From: Leishmania mexicana MHOM/GT/2001/U1103
Taxonomy: Eukaryota; Euglenozoa; Kinetoplastea; Trypanosomatida; Trypanosomatidae
Direction: 5' to 3'
DNA length: 64,000 nt
Assembly: GCF_000234665.1 (NCBI RefSeq)
Contig: NC_018332.1
Coordinates: 1,049,568-1,113,567, forward strand
Shown here: positions 60,877-64,000 of the stretch, piece by piece
How positions within the stretch are numbered: the first letter of the stretch is position 1
Layout of the letters: every line of letters starts with the position of its first letter
Made by a program: the position numbers and the translations under genes
The notes under the pieces: generated by a model
The model's input: the letters and a program-made list of their open reading frames with translations, nothing else
Told to the model about the DNA's origin: nothing
The model's database searches: none

Positions 60877-61845
60877 CTACCACTGGTACACCGCCACCTC
60901 GCCACCATCGCCGCCGCAGACTACGTACTCATCGTCCACGCACACACTTACGTTCATCGCCGACCCAGTGCGGCCTGCGTGCACCGTCCGCGTAGCACCT
61001 CCCACAACGTCATTCGCGGAGACGGATACGACATTGCCTTTGCTGCTTGGCATTACTACAGTATCAGAACGCGGCACCCATGCCCCACGCAACAGGACCT
61101 GGCGCTCGTTCACGCCCAGCTCCGTCGCACCCAGCAGGCGATCCGACGATGACAACGCAAAGGGCTGCGTATCAATCACCTGCGCCGTCCCACTCATGGA
61201 GTACGTTACCACCCGATCTTGCAGAGGGTCTGCTATGATACTGGTGATCCCGGCAGAGCCACAGACAATGCGCTCCATCTCCTTCGACCCCGCCCGGGTG
61301 TCGAACCAGTGCAGCGTCCCGCACACGTCTCCGACAAATAGAGAGAAACCGAGAGTTGTGGCGCTTATGAGGGGAACGGCGATGTGTGCACCCACCACGA
61401 CCTTGTCGCTTCGCTTGTCCGCTGTGACAAGGTACCCGTCATCGCCGCCAAACACAAAAGAGTCTCGTGCCGTCGCCGCCACGCAGTTTACCACCGGCCA
61501 CGCACACCGACCCTTGACGGCGTACCTAGAGATGGTACGCAGCCGTGCACCCTTCTCGACATCCCAGACTGTGGTGCACCCGTCCCCTTGAGCAACCAGC
61601 AGCGCGGTGGCGCCACTCCACGCCGCGTCTATTACTGCAGGCCCTCCCGTGTTCATGCAGCAGACGTGCTCTGGCACTGTTCCAGCAAAGCGCCACAGCA
61701 ACACCGCCCCGTCAACGTCACCGGTGGCGCACACGCGGCCATGCGCTGCGGCACACAAGACGTCCTCGGAGTGGCCGTGCAGATTCCAGTACACAGCCTC
61801 CGTCCCGCCTGACGGAGCAGATGACGAGGTTACAGTGAGCGCCAT
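60877..61845 (-). CDS. WD40 protein, probable U5 snRNP 40K homologue
   Basis: A 322-residue protein of about seven WD40 blades. Visible repeats include YWNLHGHSEDVLCAAAHGRVCATGDVDGAVLLW near the start, then CTTVWDV, SFVFGGDDGYLVTADKRSDK, GTLHWFDTRAG, GTAQVIDTQPF and EYVVCGGDGGEVAVYQW at the end. The segment from DTQPF through NERQVLLRGAWVP aligns in order and spacing with human SNRNP40 (DVRPF ... EKNLLRCSWSP), and the first blade also fits. U5-40K scaffolds Prp8 in the U5 snRNP, required for both cis- and trans-splicing. Several blades have lost the WD dipeptide, so other WD40 families remain possible. The start MALTVTSSSAPSGG is preferred; 32 codons are open upstream in a pyrimidine-rich leader. 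Confidence 0.8.
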   Translation of the reverse strand: MALTVTSSSAPSGGTEAVYWNLHGHSEDVLCAAAHGRVCATGDVDGAVLLWRFAGTVPEHVCCMNTGGPAVIDAAWSGATALLVAQGDGCTTVWDVEKGARLRTISRYAVKGRCAWPVVNCVAATARDSFVFGGDDGYLVTADKRSDKVVVGAHIAVPLISATTLGFSLFVGDVCGTLHWFDTRAGSKEMERIVCGSAGITSIIADPLQDRVVTYSMSGTAQVIDTQPFALSSSDRLLGATELGVNERQVLLRGAWVPRSDTVVMPSSKGNVVSVSANDVVGGATRTVHAGRTGSAMNVSVCVDDEYVVCGGDGGEVAVYQW

Positions 61846-63250
61846 TTGTGAGAAGAGCAAAATCGATGGAGAGCTTAGAGAAAACAAGAGAGGCTGATCG
61901 AGAGAGACACAGCAAGAAAACGGAGAGCGACAGTACCGCACCCCTCCATCGGCTTCTCTTTTCCTTCACCGCGCAGTCCTCCTGAGGTGAGTCGTGCACC
62001 TTCAGCGTCGGGTCTGCTGCTAATGAAGTGTACGTGTGTTGCGCAAGCGGCGAGTGAGGTGCCCACAGTGAGGCGCAATCGACGAGGATTGCCACGACAG
62101 ATCGTAAAGAGAAGGAACGACAAGAGAAAATTGCATGAGAGAGTGAGAAGGGAGCAACGGCATCGAAAGACAATGCGCGGGGAAAAATGGCGGAAAGGAG
62201 CGTAAAGAGGCAGCACATGGATGTGACTGCCTTGCTGGTGGAGCGCGAAAGCGCACTCTCCTCCACGCATAGTAGGCTAAAACACCCGCTATCACCACTG
62301 AATGAAAGTGAGTAAGAACGCATCCACCCAGTGACACTGATATCCACATAGCTTTTCGCCGAAAAGCGCATACACACAAAAAAAAAGATGGCGGAGAGAA
62401 TAGAATCGATACGGCAGCGGAGCTAAAGAACGTTGCTCAACGAAGGAAGAAGAGGGGTTTACAAGGGGAAGGATGCGGTGAGGAGAATAACAGTAGAAGC
62501 GATGACATCGGGACACCAACGAAAGAAAGCACACAGGCAAAAGTGGGACTTCTTGAAGGAGAGCCAAAACACGACCACAGTAGATAGAGAAGGCGGTCGA
62601 GGAGAAGGCCGAGGGAAGGTGAAGGTAAGGTAATGATGATACGCCTCGTCGTACGGCGGTCGCTTAGCAACACACCCTCTTCTTTCGAGGGCCTGCACTT
62701 GAAGTTATTCGTGTCATCTGAGGTGGTGCACTCCCAGCATTCGAGTCCTTTTCCCCCTTCACCTCAGCCCTCACCCCACTCTAACTCCCACCACCAACAG
62801 CCTCGTAACTCTAGGGTACTCAGACCACTCGGATACAGTCCATAACGCACACTAAGACGTACATGTTGTACCGCACAGAAGGAAGAAAAACAATAAGCGC
62901 CTATGAAGAATAACTTCGGTCTTATCCTGCTCGTCCAAACGCTCCATCACCTCACCGGCCTGATCCTCCCTTCTCCTTAGTCTCCCCCTTCTCTCGCTCC
63001 TCTCCAGTACTGCTAACCCGTGCCCGTCACTTCAAAATCGCAAGAAAAACCCTGAGTGGAGTGAGCAGAGTCTATCCCAGTACGTGGACACCACAGCAGA
63101 CACTCCTCAATAACAAAAGGGAAGGCACGCAGACAGGCAGCCAAGCCGCCGTCAATGAACAACTCTTGACAAGGTCAAAATGCAACGCGAAACACGCTAA
63201 GAAACGGAGGCGCAAGACACACACACACACACAGACGTATACCCCTACGC
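61846..63250. other. Intergenic spacer
   Basis: Leader of the WD40 gene, with pyrimidine-rich stretches and AGs at about 61862-61890 on the minus strand, and the 3' flank of the gene at the window end. An (AC)9 run lies at 63216-63233. Compared with other spacers it is A-rich on the plus strand. No gene is supported. Confidence 0.5.
63216..63233. repeat. (AC)9 microsatellite
   Basis: Perfect AC repeat in the 3' flank of the rightmost gene. Confidence 0.9.
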
Positions 63251-64000
63251 CTACCGTGTAAGGCGTACACATGACAATAGAGAACAGAAAGAACAGTCGG
63301 GGATAGCGGGGCGCAGGAGGGTGCGAGAAATCACAGCGAGAACAAGGAGATAGGAGGGGAACGCCGCACAGACGTACGGCTGGGGTTGGTGGCGGAAGTA
63401 GTGAGGAACGGAGGAGGGATACAAGGATGTCGGACGCCCCCGGGCGGATGAGCACGATAAGACCACGACAGAGAATAAAAAGGAAAGAAATGGGAGCGGT
63501 GAGAAGAGACGGTGCTCGTATGAAAAAAGGCGACGAGGGCGAACAGCAAACAAGCACACAGTGGCGGCAGCTGAGGCGCACTGCTTCTTGCGGCTTCGCG
63601 CTTTGCTGTAGAATTCCCGACGTCCTGAAACGGCGGTCGCCACTGGGGAGGTGAGGGGGGAGGGGCGTGAGTTGACTGAGGAAGAGAGCTTCGTTATCGT
63701 GTTAGCGTTCACTGGAAAAGAGGCGGAGGTCCAGCACAATAGGCGAGCTCCCGCTGTGGAGCATGTAGCAGAGGCCACGCTCAATTTGCGAAAAGTCGCG
63801 AAAGAACTCAGACTGTGCGGCGTCTTACTAACATAGGCGCTGAAGAGACGCGAGCGGCTTCCGTCAAGGATACCGGTGCTTCGCGGAGGCACAGACGTGT
63901 AACTTGGGATGGTGCGAGAGAGACCTGTCTTGTTGGACGCAGTGTCAGACAGCACCGCCGGTTGACCAAACACGCGCGTGTCGCTTCGAGGCTTGCGCTG
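63251..64000 (-). CDS. C-terminal part of an unidentified gene (5' end outside window)
   Basis: A frame open to the right edge encodes at least 249 residues ending at the stop at 63251. The first ~70 residues (KPRSDTRVFGQPAVLSDTAS, then RSTGILDGSRSRLFSAYVSK) have GC-rich third positions and Ser/Thr/Pro/Arg-rich content, like the tail of a disordered or regulatory protein. Toward the stop the sequence becomes pyrimidine-rich and codon bias fades (SFLFSVVVLSCSSARGRP). The true stop may therefore be obscured by a frameshift, or the frame may simply read through a UTR. It is in the same direction as all other genes. No domain is recognised. Confidence 0.4.
   Translation of the reverse strand, partial: QRKPRSDTRVFGQPAVLSDTASNKTGLSRTIPSYTSVPPRSTGILDGSRSRLFSAYVSKTPHSLSSFATFRKLSVASATCSTAGARLLCWTSASFPVNANTITKLSSSVNSRPSPLTSPVATAVSGRREFYSKARSRKKQCASAAATVCLFAVRPRRLFSYEHRLFSPLPFLSFLFSVVVLSCSSARGRPTSLYPSSVPHYFRHQPQPYVCAAFPSYLLVLAVISRTLLRPAIPDCSFCSLLSCVRLTR

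Noticed and set aside
1..64000. tRNA, rRNA, snoRNA, CRISPR or telomeric repeats
   Set aside because: Looked for tRNA B-box-like motifs, TTAGGG arrays and regularly spaced repeats on both strands; none was convincing. SnoRNA-size elements could not be judged by eye.
1..64000. Transcription strand-switch region
   Set aside because: All supported genes are on the minus strand, so no convergent or divergent switch lies in the window.

Overview
The window looks like nuclear DNA of a trypanosomatid, most probably Leishmania or a very close relative. Every credible gene lies on the minus strand, introns are absent, and GC is high with GC-rich third codon positions. Genes are separated by 0.5 to 3.5 kb spacers full of polypyrimidine tracts (read on the minus strand) and CA/TG microsatellites. 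This is the layout of a polycistronic transcription unit whose pre-mRNA is processed by spliced-leader trans-splicing and polyadenylation. The gene order HSP70, divergent HSP70, cytosolic malate dehydrogenase, dynein heavy chain, glutamate dehydrogenase, SPX/phosphate transporter resembles what I recall of the distal part of Leishmania chromosome 28. That assignment is from memory, not from a search.

Transcription runs from high to low coordinates. From 64 kb down to 53.9 kb there is the C-terminal part of an unidentified gene, a WD40 protein resembling the U5 snRNP 40K protein, a protein with two CCCH zinc fingers, and a PH-like protein. From 53 to 45.5 kb there is an SPX-domain anion/phosphate transporter (PHO91-like), a small possible OB-fold protein, a candidate one-TM microprotein and NADP-type glutamate dehydrogenase. 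From 42 to 35.9 kb there is a COG8-like Golgi tethering subunit and an unknown protein. From 35.9 to 23.2 kb a single 4230-residue axonemal dynein heavy chain fills the window. Below 22 kb come an unknown 250-residue protein, cytosolic malate dehydrogenase, an F-box-like protein, a RING-finger coiled-coil protein, a large coiled-coil protein, a divergent HSP70 (HSP70.c-like), a basic small protein, a beta-lactamase-fold protein that has lost its catalytic lysine, a coiled-coil protein, and the N-terminal third of canonical cytosolic HSP70.

The genes do not form one pathway. They are housekeeping functions (chaperones, NAD(P)H and carbon/nitrogen metabolism, flagellar motor, Golgi tethering, splicing, phosphate export) that share transcription, as is usual in these organisms. 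Control is expected after transcription, so the UTR features deserve attention: an overlapping uORF that appears unavoidable at the glutamate dehydrogenase start, alternative splice acceptors that keep or remove a uORF in the 486-residue coiled-coil gene, and two near-identical copies of a ~319 bp dispersed repeat (SIDER-like) in two 3' flanks.

I found no tRNA, rRNA, CRISPR array or intact transposon. No convincing new multi-gene system is present. The best candidates for something undescribed are the one-TM microprotein at 47.7-48.1 kb, the decayed coding-like tracts at 39.3-40.3 and 48.6-48.8 kb, and the GDH uORF.
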